Shown here: positions 36,640 through 49,178 of the stretch, piece after piece | How positions within the stretch are numbered: position 1 is the stretch's first letter | How the letters are laid out: each line of letters begins with the position of its first letter | NCBI RefSeq assembly: GCF_013450155.1 | Contig: NZ_JACCKD010000005.1 | Span: forward strand, 274,054 to 338,053 | Source of the DNA: Haloechinothrix aidingensis | GTDB lineage: Bacteria; Actinomycetota; Actinomycetes; Mycobacteriales; Pseudonocardiaceae | Length of the DNA stretch: 64,000 bases | Reading direction: 5' to 3' | Notes under the pieces: generated by a model | Told to the model about the DNA's origin: nothing | The model's database searches: none | The model's input: only the letters and a program-made list of their open reading frames with translations | Translations under genes and position numbers: made by a program

Positions 36640-37368
36640 TCACACGCCGGAGACCGACCTGATCCAGTCGCGGTACTCGATCACACTGGTGTAGGCGGTA
36701 CGCGAGCGCCGGTCGCTCGTGGACGCCACACCGACCTGGACGTCGTCGTTGAACATGGGACCACCGGAGTCACCGCCCGCGGGGATCCCGTCCCCTCGCT
36801 GGGCGCAGATCGCCGTGCCCCAGCCCGCATCCCGGCAGTTCGTGGACGTGACGTCGACGTTGGCGTATTTCAGGTACCGGGACTGGCACTCCCGCTCGGG
36901 CCGGTCCGTGCAGGTCGCGCCCCAGCCGTAGACCTGTGCCGTGTCGCCGACACGCACATCACCGGACGAGTCGGCCAGCTCGGCATACGCTGTGTCGACC
37001 GGCCGGTCCAGCTCCACGAGCGCGATGTCCGCGAAGTAGTGCGTGTGGATATCGACGCCCGTGGCCATCGTGCCGCCGGAATGCTGGTCCGTGCTGCCGA
37101 TACGGAAGGTGTGCTCGCCCCGGCCGACGCAGTGGTCGGCCGTCAGGATCCAGGTCGGCGCGATGATCGACGCGCTGCACCGCTCGTCGCCGTCGACGAA
37201 CATGCGCGCGGCCCACGGCGCCTCGTCGGCGTACCCACCATCGATGATCAACGGTTCCGCCCCGGCGGGTGTCGCCTCCGGGGCCGAGGCCGCGGCCGCT
37301 ACGGGGCCAGCGGCGAGAAGGGCGAGGCTCGCCGCGGTAGCGGCGAGAGCCAGCCGGATCTTTCTCAT
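36640..37368 (-). CDS. Secreted trypsin-like serine protease (S1 family)
   Basis: The 242-residue preprotein has a Sec signal peptide (MRKIRLALAATAASLALLA, cleavage near an AXA around residues 26-30). The S1 catalytic triad follows: His in TADHC, Asp in DIALVEL, Ser in GDSGGP. Cysteines are placed for disulfides (ERCSAS, TADHC, ATCTDRPERECQ). It is predicted to be an extracellular protease. ATG 37368 directly precedes the positively charged signal peptide. It has no link to sterol metabolism and is probably separately transcribed cargo. Confidence 0.9.
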   Translation of the reverse strand: MRKIRLALAATAASLALLAAGPVAAAASAPEATPAGAEPLIIDGGYADEAPWAARMFVDGDERCSASIIAPTWILTADHCVGRGEHTFRIGSTDQHSGGTMATGVDIHTHYFADIALVELDRPVDTAYAELADSSGDVRVGDTAQVYGWGATCTDRPERECQSRYLKYANVDVTSTNCRDAGWGTAICAQRGDGIPAGGDSGGPMFNDDVQVGVASTSDRRSRTAYTSVIEYRDWIRSVSGV

Positions 37369-37535
37369 CGGTATCACTCGCTCCTGTGGCGTTGCGCCAC
37401 GATCGGCAGACAAGGTACCGATCAAGCTTCACTCGTTCGAGTGGGAACGAACTACCGTCGAACGTCGGCACGTGGCACGACGATGGGCGGGAATCCGGCC
37501 GGAGACCCGCGCCGTAGCGCGCCGTCCCGGCGGCG

Positions 37536-37598
37536 GGTGGGAGCCGAAGGTGACATCGGGTTCTTAGAAGGAGCCGGATGTCACCTTCGGCTCCTACC
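37536..37598. repeat. Long intergenic palindrome, family A
   Basis: Arms GGTGGGAGCCGAAGGTGACA and its near reverse complement ending CCTTCGGCTCCTACC flank a TTCTTAGAAG loop. It lies after the DinB-like gene and upstream of the protease gene, both on the reverse strand. It shares arm and loop (TAGAA) sequence with copies at 9336 and 38224. Confidence 0.75.
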
Positions 37599-37612
37599 CC
37601 TGCCGGGGTGGG

Positions 37613-38164
37613 TCATCCCGCCTGGCTGCGGATGTCCTCACGGTGGTGGACCATCTCGTGCAGGGTGTGCATGGCCAGCCACCGCAGCGTCCGCGGGCGG
37701 TCGTCCGGCCAGTTGTAGTTCAGCGTGCGCGACCAGTCCTGCGGTCCGAGCCTGGCGAGCACGCCCGTGAACAGGCGGGCGAACTCGGTGAGCTGACGTG
37801 CCACATCGACCGGGTGCTGCTCGGCGTAGCCATCGTGCTCGACCCGTTCCTCGCGGCCCATCCGCTCGATATCGGGGCACTCCACCACGCGCGCACGCAA
37901 CGCCCGCTCCCGCTGCACGATGAGGACGTCGCGCATATGACACGCGTACTCCAACCGCGACCAGGTGCCGGGATCGGGCCGCACGCGCAGCGCCGCCGCG
38001 TCCGTACCCTCCAACAGCGACACGACCTCGGCCACGGTCGCGACGATGCGCTCGCCTGCCTCGGCGAACGCGGTCTCGTCGTAGTCGGCCACCTGTTGAT
38101 CATCGGTCACCTCGGGTTCGGTGTCCGTCGAGACCACGAATCCGCAGCCAGCACAGCGAGTCAT
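37613..38164 (-). CDS. DinB-like/mycothiol-dependent-type four-helix protein with N-terminal CxxC
   Basis: This 183-residue protein has a DinB/maleylpyruvate-isomerase fold: WSRLEYACHMRDVLIVQRERA, VARQLTEFARLFTGVLARL, LRWLAMHTLHEMVHHREDI, with metal-ligand histidines in the latter. It is preceded by a short CAGCGF CxxC knuckle at residues 4-7. The start ATG 38164 is preferred (TAGGATG 8 bp upstream) over ATG 38173. The biochemical function is unknown. Confidence 0.75.
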   Translation of the reverse strand: MTRCAGCGFVVSTDTEPEVTDDQQVADYDETAFAEAGERIVATVAEVVSLLEGTDAAALRVRPDPGTWSRLEYACHMRDVLIVQRERALRARVVECPDIERMGREERVEHDGYAEQHPVDVARQLTEFARLFTGVLARLGPQDWSRTLNYNWPDDRPRTLRWLAMHTLHEMVHHREDIRSQAG

Positions 38165-38217
38165 GCCGATCATCCTAGGCGCGCGCACCACCCCGTGCCC
38201 ACACAACGAGCGAGTAG

Positions 38218-40116
<1,899 letters not shown>

Positions 40117-40130
<14 letters not shown>

Positions 40131-40848
40131 CCGGAACCTCCTGCTTGACCAGGTAGACGGCCACGCTCTTGCCGAGCACCGGATCGAGGACGCGCTCGGC
40201 GCCGCGGGTCAGCCACGGTCGGCTCATCATATCCCACACCAGCAGGCGATGATACGCCTTGACCAGCGGGTTGTCCTCGTTGTCCACGCCGACCGCGCAC
40301 TTGAGCCACCAGTACGGCGAGTGCAGGGCGTGCGCGTGGTGCTGGTGCACCGGGCTCAGCCCGGCCGAGCGCAGCCGTTCGGTCAGCTGAGTCGCGCGGT
40401 AGATGCGCACGTGCCCGCCCTCGACTTCGTGGTAGGCGTCCGACAGGGCCCAGCACACCCGCTCGGGCAACCACTTCGGCACCGTCACCGCTGCCGTCCC
40501 GCCGGGCCGCAGGACCCTGGCCAGCTCCCAGATGGCCTTGTCGTCCTCGGGGATGTGCTCGAGGATCTCGGAGGCGATCACGCGGTCGAACGAGGCGTCC
40601 GGGAACGGCAGCTCCAGCGCGTCCCCGGCCACCGTGCTCGCCGATGCCGTATCGGGAACCTCACCGGCCTCGGACATCGCGGCGAACATCTCCTCGACGG
40701 CGTCCAGCTCCGCGCGGTCCTGGTCGAACGCGACGACCTCGGCGCCGCCCCGGTACGCCTCGAAGGCGTGCCTGCCCGCCCCGCACCCGAGGTCCAGCAC
40801 GCGGTCGCCCGGCCGCATCCCCAGCTGCTCGAAGTCCACTGTCAGCAC
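40117..40848 (-). CDS. Class I SAM-dependent methyltransferase (UbiE-like)
   Basis: This 243-residue methyltransferase has RVLDLGCGAGRHAFEA (SAM motif I at about residue 16-31), VVAFDQD, ALELPFPDASFDRVIASEILEHIPE and LRPGGTAAVTVP. GTG 40848 overlaps the glycosyltransferase stop by 7 bp and follows GGGAGCGA. Substrate unknown; the genomic company suggests methylation of a glycolipid or isoprenoid glycoconjugate. Confidence 0.85.
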
Positions 40849-42095
40849 GTGCTCGCTCCCTTTCCGCTCCGGGCTCTGTCGATCGCCTCCGCGTAGCACT
40901 CCGCGGTCGCCGCGGCCACCGACGTCCAGCTGTACCGGTCCACCGCACGGCGCCTGCCGGCCTCGCCGAGCCGCCGTGCGCGCTCCGGGTCGTCCAGCAG
41001 GCTCGCCAGCCGCTGCGCGAGGGCCTCGGTGTCGCCCGGCGGTGCCAGCAGAGCACACTCCCCGTCGCCGCCGACGACCTCTGGCAACGCGCCCGCGTCG
41101 CTGACCACGAGCGGGGTGGCGCAGGACATGGCTTCCACGGTCGGCAGCGAGAACCCCTCGTACAGCGAGGGCACGCACGCCACCTCGGCGGATCCCAGCA
41201 GCGTGGCGAGCTCGGCGTCGTCGATACCGCTGACGGTATGCACGATGTCGCCGATGGCGAGGTCCTCGATCAGCCGTTCCGTCGGACCGCCCTTGGTCAG
41301 CTGCGTCACCACGGTCAGCTCGACCGCCCGCTCGGTACGCAGCTTGGCCACGGCCTCGAGGAGATGGCGCACCCCCTTGAGCGGGACGTCCGCGCTGGCC
41401 ACCGCCACGATCCTGCCGGGAACCCGCTGGCTGCGGGAGGGCCGGAACAGCGAGGTGTCCACCCCGAGCGGGACCGTGCGGATCTGCTCGGCAGGCACCC
41501 CGAAGTCGTTCGCGATGTCCTCGGCCGAGCTGCGCGAGACCGTGATCACGTCGTCCAGCTGGCGTGCCACGCGTGCCTGCATCCGGACGAACCCGTACCA
41601 GCGCCGGACAGCCAGCTTGCGCCGCAGTGGCGCCGCCGCGAGGTCCGCCGTGCGGTCCTGGGTGATGGGGTGGTGCACGGTGGCCACCAGCGGGGTTCCC
41701 GACTCGCGCAGCGGCAGCAAACCGGAGCCGAGGCTCTGGTTGTCGTGCACCACGTCGAACTCGTCCGCCCGGGCGCGCAGCATCCTGGCCACCCGCATAC
41801 TGAACGTCAGCGGCTCGGGGAAGCCCGCCGTCCACATCAACCCGAGCTCGAGCAGGTCGATGCCGTCGCGGATCTCGCTCGGGCGCGGTGTGCGGAACGG
41901 GTCCGACTCGCGGTAGAGGTCCAGGCTGGGCACCTTGGTCAGCTCGACTCCGGGGTCGAGCTCCGGATACGGCTGCCCGGAGAAGACCTCCACCTCGTGC
42001 CCCAGCTCGGCGAGGCCCCTACTCAGGTACCGAACGTAGACTCCCTGACCCCCACAGTGCGGTTTACTCCGGTAGGACAGCAGTGCGACACGCAC
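40842..42095 (-). CDS. GT4-family glycosyltransferase
   Basis: The 417-residue GT-B protein has an N-terminal GGQGVYVRYLSRGLAELGHEV acceptor domain, PLGVDTSLFRPSR linker, KGVRHLLEA and the nucleotide-sugar motif ACVPSLYEGFSLPTVEAMSC. GT4 enzymes transfer sugars from NDP- or GDP-sugars with retention. It heads the operon GT4-methyltransferase-prenyltransferase-like. The ATG at 42095 follows GGGAGGTGAACC. A KstR-like box lies 118 bp upstream with no other start between them. Confidence 0.87.
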   Translation of the reverse strand: MRVALLSYRSKPHCGGQGVYVRYLSRGLAELGHEVEVFSGQPYPELDPGVELTKVPSLDLYRESDPFRTPRPSEIRDGIDLLELGLMWTAGFPEPLTFSMRVARMLRARADEFDVVHDNQSLGSGLLPLRESGTPLVATVHHPITQDRTADLAAAPLRRKLAVRRWYGFVRMQARVARQLDDVITVSRSSAEDIANDFGVPAEQIRTVPLGVDTSLFRPSRSQRVPGRIVAVASADVPLKGVRHLLEAVAKLRTERAVELTVVTQLTKGGPTERLIEDLAIGDIVHTVSGIDDAELATLLGSAEVACVPSLYEGFSLPTVEAMSCATPLVVSDAGALPEVVGGDGECALLAPPGDTEALAQRLASLLDDPERARRLGEAGRRRAVDRYSWTSVAAATAECYAEAIDRARSGKGASTC

Positions 42096-42212
42096 GGTTC
42101 ACCTCCCACCCACGCAGCCGCGCACCGCATGCTGCCACGGGCCGCTTCTCATCGTCGTTGACACACCCACAGTCGGCGAGTACCACCGATCAGCGTAACC
42201 TACCGGCGAGTT

Positions 42213-42226
42213 TAGAACATGTTCTC
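42213..42226. promoter_or_regulatory. KstR-type operator upstream of the GT4 operon
   Basis: TAGAACATGTTCTC matches TNNAACNNGTTNNA except for the last base. It lies 42 bp beyond the hsaB stop and 118 bp upstream of the GT4 start, so the only gene it can control by position is the glycosyltransferase operon. On the reverse strand TAGGTT follows at about -10 spacing. Confidence 0.7.
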
Positions 42227-42268
42227 TACCACAGTAGGCGACTGTGACGACGGCTACACCGGACCGGC

Positions 42269-42850
42269 CTAGACCCAGTCGTCCGGGCCGGGCCAGGTGA
42301 GAAACGCTGTCAGGTGCTCGGGTGCGGGCGCGGCCTCACCGCGCTCCAGCCCGATCGCGGCATACCGGCCACGGTAGAACAGCAGCGGGCGGTCTTCGGC
42401 GATCTCCCCGAGCTCGCGCACCCTGCCGACGACGATGAAGTGGTCCCCCGCGTCGTGCACCGTCTCCACCGCACAGTCGATCCAGGTCAGCGCGCCGTCG
42501 AGGATGGGGGCACCGGACTCCGCGCGCGTCCAGTCGACCCGGGAGAACCGGTCGTCGCCCGGGGAGCCGAACACCGTGCTCACGTCCCGCTGGGACTCGC
42601 CGAGCACGTTCACCGCGAAGTACCCGGCGGCTTCGATGACCGGCCACGCACGCGAGGCCTTTCCGGGACAGAAGAGGATGTAGGGCGGGTCCAGCGAGAG
42701 CGCGGCGAACGACTGGCACGCGAACCCGGCGGGACCGTCCGCCCCGTAGCCGGTGACGACCGTCACACCGGTACAGAAATGCCCGAGCACCGTACGGAAC
42801 CGGGCCGCGTCCACGGCCGCCTCCTGTCCGGTTGCTGCCTGTGCAGTCAT
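42269..42850 (-). CDS. hsaB: Flavin reductase HsaB
   Basis: This 193-residue flavin-reductase-like domain protein has FRTVLGHFCTGVTVVTG, GFACQSFAALSLDPPYILFC and FIVVGRVRELG. HsaB supplies reduced flavin to HsaA for 4-hydroxylation of 3-HSA. ATG 42850 gives the family length. It is the last gene in hsaA-hsaD-hsaC-hsaB, 43 bp after hsaC, the same order as Rv3570c-Rv3567c. Confidence 0.92.
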   Translation of the reverse strand: MTAQAATGQEAAVDAARFRTVLGHFCTGVTVVTGYGADGPAGFACQSFAALSLDPPYILFCPGKASRAWPVIEAAGYFAVNVLGESQRDVSTVFGSPGDDRFSRVDWTRAESGAPILDGALTWIDCAVETVHDAGDHFIVVGRVRELGEIAEDRPLLFYRGRYAAIGLERGEAAPAPEHLTAFLTWPGPDDWV

Positions 42851-42893
42851 ATCCCCTGCCCTCACTGCTCGTTGCCGCGCATCGCGACGTGCC

Positions 42894-44754
<1,861 letters not shown>

Positions 44755-45933
44755 CTAGACCATCGAGTCCTTGACGCGCTGACCGAACTCGGCGGTGCCG
44801 AACATGGTGTACGCCCGCTCCGGGTCGTTGGCCGCGTGCACCCGTCCGGCGTGCGCGTCCCGCCAGAACCGCTGGATCGGCGTACCGGACTTCAGTGCCC
44901 GTCCCCCGGAGTTCTCGAAGAGCCGGTCGATGGCCGCGATCGCGCGTTCGGTGCCGCGCACCTGGTCGCGGCGCACCCGCACGCGCGAGGAGAACGGGAT
45001 CTTCTCACCGGCGCAGGCATGCTGGTACAGCTCGTCGATGTTGTGGGTCAGCTGCAACCACGCGGCGTCGATCTCGCTGGCGGCCTCGGCGATGCGCACC
45101 TTGGCGAACGGGTCGTCCTTGGACTCCTCACCGGCATAGGCCGCACGCACCCTGCTGCGCTGGTGTTCCACGTGGGCGTCGTACGCGCCCTGGGCCATAC
45201 CGATGATCGGCGCGGTGATGGTGCTGGGATGCACGGAGCCGAACGGGAGCCGGTACAGCGGGCCCGGGTTGACTTCCTGACCAGGCACCTCGCACTTGGA
45301 CATGGGGATGAAGCTCAGCACGCGGTGCTCGGGGACGAAGACGTCGTCGACGATGATGTCGTTGCTGCCCGTCCCGCGCAGGCCGACGGTGTCCCACACG
45401 TCGTCGATGGCGTAGTCACTGTTCGGCAGCAGGTACGTGCAGAAGTCGACGGCGTTGCCCTCGGAGTCGAACGCCGGCCCACCGAGCAGTACCCAGGTGG
45501 CGTGGTCGCACCCCGAGGAGAAGTTCCAGCGTCCGGACAGCCGGTACCCACCGTCGACGAGCTGGGCCTTGCCCATCGGCGCGTAGGAGGAGGAGATCCG
45601 CGTGTCGGTGTCCGCGCTCCACACCTCCTCCTGTGCCCTGCCGTCGAACAATCCCACGTGCCACGGGTGCACGCCGAGGATCGACGCGACCCATCCGGTC
45701 GAGCCGCACGCGCTTGCAACACGTTTTACCGCGCTGAAGAAGCTGACCGGGTCGGCCTCGTAGCCCCCGTGGCGCTTCGGCTGGAGCAGCTTGAAAAAGC
45801 CCGTCTCCTGCAGCGCCTTGATCGACTCGTCCGGAATCCGCCGGGCATCCTCTGTGTCCTGGGCCCTTTCGCGCAGCACCGGAAGCACGTCGTCGATGCT
45901 GGCTAGCACCTCGCCGGCAGTGTTGTCAGCCAT
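44755..45933 (-). CDS. hsaA: 3-HSA 4-hydroxylase oxygenase component HsaA
   Basis: This 392-residue group D flavin monooxygenase has the ACAD fold: ETGFFKLLQPKRHGGYE, GSTGWVASILGVHPWHVGLF, GRWNFSSGCDHATWVLLGG and WDTVGLRGTGSNDIIVDDVFVP. HsaA hydroxylates 3-HSA using reduced flavin from HsaB. ATG 45933 yields the normal length. It heads the hsaADCB operon, with a KstR box 76 bp upstream. Confidence 0.95.
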   Translation of the reverse strand: MADNTAGEVLASIDDVLPVLRERAQDTEDARRIPDESIKALQETGFFKLLQPKRHGGYEADPVSFFSAVKRVASACGSTGWVASILGVHPWHVGLFDGRAQEEVWSADTDTRISSSYAPMGKAQLVDGGYRLSGRWNFSSGCDHATWVLLGGPAFDSEGNAVDFCTYLLPNSDYAIDDVWDTVGLRGTGSNDIIVDDVFVPEHRVLSFIPMSKCEVPGQEVNPGPLYRLPFGSVHPSTITAPIIGMAQGAYDAHVEHQRSRVRAAYAGEESKDDPFAKVRIAEAASEIDAAWLQLTHNIDELYQHACAGEKIPFSSRVRVRRDQVRGTERAIAAIDRLFENSGGRALKSGTPIQRFWRDAHAGRVHAANDPERAYTMFGTAEFGQRVKDSMV

Positions 45934-46008
45934 GAATGCCCCTGTTCGTCAACCGTTGCAGCCTTCGCGGCGAGGAGTTCCCGACCTCGCGTCGCTCTGC
46001 ACCCAGAC

Positions 46009-46022
46009 TAGAACATGTTCTC
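46009..46022. promoter_or_regulatory. KstR-type operator upstream of hsaA
   Basis: TAGAACATGTTCTC: AACnnGTT core, one mismatch to consensus at the last base; 76 bp from hsaA. Confidence 0.8.
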
Positions 46023-46160
46023 GTTTTTGTCGATAGCGGACCCCGGAGCGCCCCTCGGCGCGGCGCGAGACCCGGGCGTCGCGGATCAACGGGAGCCCTG
46101 GATGCCCGGACCCGCCGCGCGGTGCGTCCCCGTCCCTGCCAGTGGGACACCATCTAGAAC

Positions 46161-46174
46161 TGAAACACGTTCTC
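46161..46174. promoter_or_regulatory. KstR-type operator, hsaA-kstD region, middle
   Basis: TGAAACACGTTCTC: one mismatch at the last base; about 148 bp upstream of kstD. Confidence 0.7.
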
Positions 46175-46240
46175 GTTTATGGTGACCCTGGAACCACTGC
46201 GGCCCTAGCAGTGAAGGATGGAGTCCACCGGGTTGAATAT

Positions 46241-46254
46241 TGTAACCTGTTTCA
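46241..46254. promoter_or_regulatory. KstR-type operator proximal to kstD
   Basis: TGTAACCTGTTTCA fits every fixed position of TNNAACNNGTTNNA, though it is less palindromic outside the core; 67 bp upstream of the kstD ATG. Confidence 0.7.
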
Positions 46255-46321
46255 GAAAGCACGCTGAGGGCGCGCGGGTAGGCAGCGCGGGCACACGGCC
46301 CGGGCAGGCTTAAGGAGCGGC

Positions 46322-48022
46322 ATGCAAGAGTTCGACGTCATCGTCGTGGGCAGCGGCGCGGCCGGGATGACGGCAGCGCTCGCGGCGGCGCACAGCGGGC
46401 TGTCGGTGCTCGTCGTCGAGAAGTCAGGCACGTTCGGCGGGTCGACCGCGCGCTCGGGCGGCGGTGTCTGGATCCCGGACAACGAGGTACTGCGGGAGGC
46501 CGGGATCACCGACAACCCGGACGACGCGAAGGCCTACCTCGAACACATCATCGGCACCGACGTAGACCCCGAGCGCATCGACACCTACCTGGAGCGCGGC
46601 CCCGAGGTGCTGTCCTTCCTGCTGCGCAGCACCCCGCTGCGGATGCGCTGGGTGCCGCACTACTCGGACTACTACCCGGAGGCGCCCGGCGGCCGGGCGC
46701 ACGGGCGCTCGGTCGAGCCACGACCGTTCGACGGAACACGGCTCGGCGCCGAGCTTGCCAACCTGGAACCGGACTACGGCAAGGCGCCGCTGAACGTCGT
46801 GATCACCCAGGCAGACTTCCGCTGGCTCAACCTCATCTCGAGACATCCCCGTGGCCCGCTGCGCGCACTGCGCGTCGGTATGCGCTGGTTCGGCGCGAAA
46901 CTGCTGCGTAAGAAACTGCTCGGCAGGGGTCAGGCGCTGGCGGCCGCACTGCGGCGGGGCCTGCACGACGCGGGTGTACCGCTGTGGCTGAACACCCCGC
47001 TCGTCGAGCTGACCCAGCAGGACGGCGAGGTCACCGGAGTCGTCGTGCGCAGCGAGGGCAGCGAGCTGACCCTGCGCGCGCGGCACGGTGTGGTGCTCAC
47101 CACAGGCGGCTTCGAGCACAACGAGACCATGCGCAAGCAGCACCAGCGCGAGCCGATCGGCACCGAGTGGTCCGTGGGCGCCAAGTCCAACACCGGCGAC
47201 GGCATCCGCGCCGGGCAGGACGTCGGCGCCGCCGTCGAGTTCATGTCCGACGCCTGGTGGGGGCCATCGATCCCGCTGACCGGTGGCCCGTGGTTCTGCC
47301 TCGCCGAGCGCTCGCTGCCGGGCAGCCTCATGATCAACGACCGCGGCGCGCGCTTCGTGAACGAGTCGGCTCCTTACGTCGAGGCCGTACACGCCATGTA
47401 CGGGGGGCCGCGCGGCCAGGGCGACGGGCCCGCGGAGAACATCCCGACCTGGATCGTCTTCGACCAGCGCTACCGCAACAGGTACGTCTTCGCCGGTGTC
47501 GGCCCCAGGCAGAAGCTGCCCGGCCGCTGGTTCAAGGCAGGGGTCGTGCAGAGCGCACCCACCGTCGCCGAGCTGGCCGAGCGCATCGGCGTGCCCGCGG
47601 ATGCGCTGGAGGCCACCATCGAGCGGTTCAACGGCTTCGCGGCAGCGGGTGAGGACGCCGACTTCGGCCGCGGGCGCAGCGCCTACGACCACTACTACGG
47701 CGACCCCCGCAACCGGCCCAACCCCAGCCTGGCCCCGCTCGAGGTCGCCCCGTTCTACGCGGTGAAGATGGTGCCGGGCGACCTCGGCACCAAGGGTGGC
47801 CTCCGCACGGACGCGCGGGCGCGGGTGTTGCGCTCCGACGGCACGCCCATCGGCGGGCTCTACGCCGCGGGCAACGCCAGTGCTCCCGTGATGGGGCACA
47901 CCTATGCTGGCCCGGGAGCGACGATCGGGCCCGCCATGGTTTTCGGGTACCTCGCAGTACACGACATCGCGAGCACGGGCTCCGCCGCGCTCAGCGAGCA
48001 ACGCAACGGAGGGATGGAATGA
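46322..48022 (+). CDS. kstD: 3-ketosteroid delta-1-dehydrogenase KstD
   Basis: This 566-residue flavoprotein has the FAD motif VIVVGSGAAGMTAALAAAHSG at residues 6-26, EKSGTFGGSTARSGGGVWIP, FVNESAPYVEAVHAMYGG and the active-site GHTYAGPGATIGPAM with its Tyr. KstD introduces the C1-C2 double bond in ring A, setting up ring opening. AAGGAG lies 5 bp before the ATG. It overlaps kshA by 4 bp. One copy is present in this window. Confidence 0.95.
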   Translation: MQEFDVIVVGSGAAGMTAALAAAHSGLSVLVVEKSGTFGGSTARSGGGVWIPDNEVLREAGITDNPDDAKAYLEHIIGTDVDPERIDTYLERGPEVLSFLLRSTPLRMRWVPHYSDYYPEAPGGRAHGRSVEPRPFDGTRLGAELANLEPDYGKAPLNVVITQADFRWLNLISRHPRGPLRALRVGMRWFGAKLLRKKLLGRGQALAAALRRGLHDAGVPLWLNTPLVELTQQDGEVTGVVVRSEGSELTLRARHGVVLTTGGFEHNETMRKQHQREPIGTEWSVGAKSNTGDGIRAGQDVGAAVEFMSDAWWGPSIPLTGGPWFCLAERSLPGSLMINDRGARFVNESAPYVEAVHAMYGGPRGQGDGPAENIPTWIVFDQRYRNRYVFAGVGPRQKLPGRWFKAGVVQSAPTVAELAERIGVPADALEATIERFNGFAAAGEDADFGRGRSAYDHYYGDPRNRPNPSLAPLEVAPFYAVKMVPGDLGTKGGLRTDARARVLRSDGTPIGGLYAAGNASAPVMGHTYAGPGATIGPAMVFGYLAVHDIASTGSAALSEQRNGGME

Positions 48023-49173
48023 GCTCCCAGTCGAACACCGCCGAGACCCCGTTCCGCACGATCGACAGTGGCGAGCTACCGGACCGGTTCGCCCGCGGCT
48101 GGCACTGCCTCGGGCTGACCGAGCATTTCGCCGACGGCAAGCCACACGCCATCAACGCCTTCGGTACGAAGCTGGTGGTCTTCGCGAGCAGCGATGGCAC
48201 CATCAACGTCCTCGACGGGTACTGCAGGCACATGGGCGGTGACCTCACGCAGGGCGAGGTCAAGGGTGACGAGATCGCCTGCCCCTTCCACGACTGGCGC
48301 TGGGGCGGTGACGGCAAGTGCAAGTCCATCCCGTACGCGCGCCGCATCCCGCTGCGTGCCCGCACACGGTCGTGGCCGACGCTGGAGCGGAACAAGCAGC
48401 TGTTCGTGTGGAACGACCCTGAGGGCAACCCGCCGCCCGAGCACGTCACGATCCCGCAGATCGAGGGCGTGGGCAGCGACGAGTGGAGCAACTGGACCTG
48501 GAACTCGGTGTACATCGAGGGCTCCAACTGCCGCGAGATCGTGGACAACGTCGTGGACATGGCGCACTTCTTCTACATCCACCACGCCTTCCCCACCTAC
48601 TTCAAGAACGTGTTCGAGGGCCACATCGCCTCGCAGTACCTCAACACCAAGGGCAGGCCGGACAAGGGGATGGCGTCCAACTACGGCGGGGAGGAGAACC
48701 TGCTGCGCTCCGAGGCGCACTACTACGGCCCCTCGTACATGATCAACTACCTGCACAACACCTATAAGGGCCTCGAGATCGAGAACGTGCTGATCAACTG
48801 CCACTACCCGGTCACGGCGAACTCGTTCGTGCTGCAGTGGGGCGTGATGGTCAAGAAGCTGCCCGGTGTGGACGACGAGCAGGCCGACAACATCGCAGGC
48901 AAGTTCGCCGAGAGCATCGGTGAGGGCTTCATGCAGGACGTGGAGATCTGGAAGAACAAGGCGCGCATCGACAACCCCTTGCTCTGCGAGGAGGACGGTG
49001 CCGTCTACCAGCTGCGGCGCTGGTACGAGCAGTTCTACGTCAACGCCGACGAGGTCACCGAGGACATGACCAAGCGCTTCGAGTTCGAGGTGGACACCAC
49101 CCGCGCCAACGAGGCGTGGGAGGCGGAGGTCGCCGAGAACCTGGCGAACCGGCAGCAGGAAGCAGGAGTCTGA
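48019..49173 (+). CDS. kshA: 3-ketosteroid 9-alpha-hydroxylase oxygenase KshA
   Basis: This 384-residue Rieske oxygenase has [2Fe-2S] ligands C69, H71, C88, H91 (YCRHMG and CPFHDW) and mononuclear iron site DNVVDMAHFFYIHH (H183, H188). KshA with KshB hydroxylates C9, which together with KstD causes ring B cleavage. The ATG overlaps the kstD stop, so the two enzymes for B-ring opening are translationally coupled. Confidence 0.95.
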   Translation: MSSQSNTAETPFRTIDSGELPDRFARGWHCLGLTEHFADGKPHAINAFGTKLVVFASSDGTINVLDGYCRHMGGDLTQGEVKGDEIACPFHDWRWGGDGKCKSIPYARRIPLRARTRSWPTLERNKQLFVWNDPEGNPPPEHVTIPQIEGVGSDEWSNWTWNSVYIEGSNCREIVDNVVDMAHFFYIHHAFPTYFKNVFEGHIASQYLNTKGRPDKGMASNYGGEENLLRSEAHYYGPSYMINYLHNTYKGLEIENVLINCHYPVTANSFVLQWGVMVKKLPGVDDEQADNIAGKFAESIGEGFMQDVEIWKNKARIDNPLLCEEDGAVYQLRRWYEQFYVNADEVTEDMTKRFEFEVDTTRANEAWEAEVAENLANRQQEAGV

Positions 49174-49178
49174 CGGCG

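Larger units (their letters stand above)
45934..46321. other. hsaA-kstD divergent regulatory region (388 bp, no gene)
   Basis: No open frame with a ribosome site is supported here. The region contains three KstR-type boxes (46009, 46161, 46241), a GC-rich central stretch, and AAGGAG before the kstD ATG. Box 1 is placed for hsaA and box 3 for kstD; box 2 is intermediate. Confidence 0.75.

Noticed and set aside
36640-37368. Protease as part of sterol metabolism or lasso processing
   Set aside because: It has a secretion signal, no operator of either steroid type upstream, and is 15 kb from the lasso genes, which have their own peptidase.
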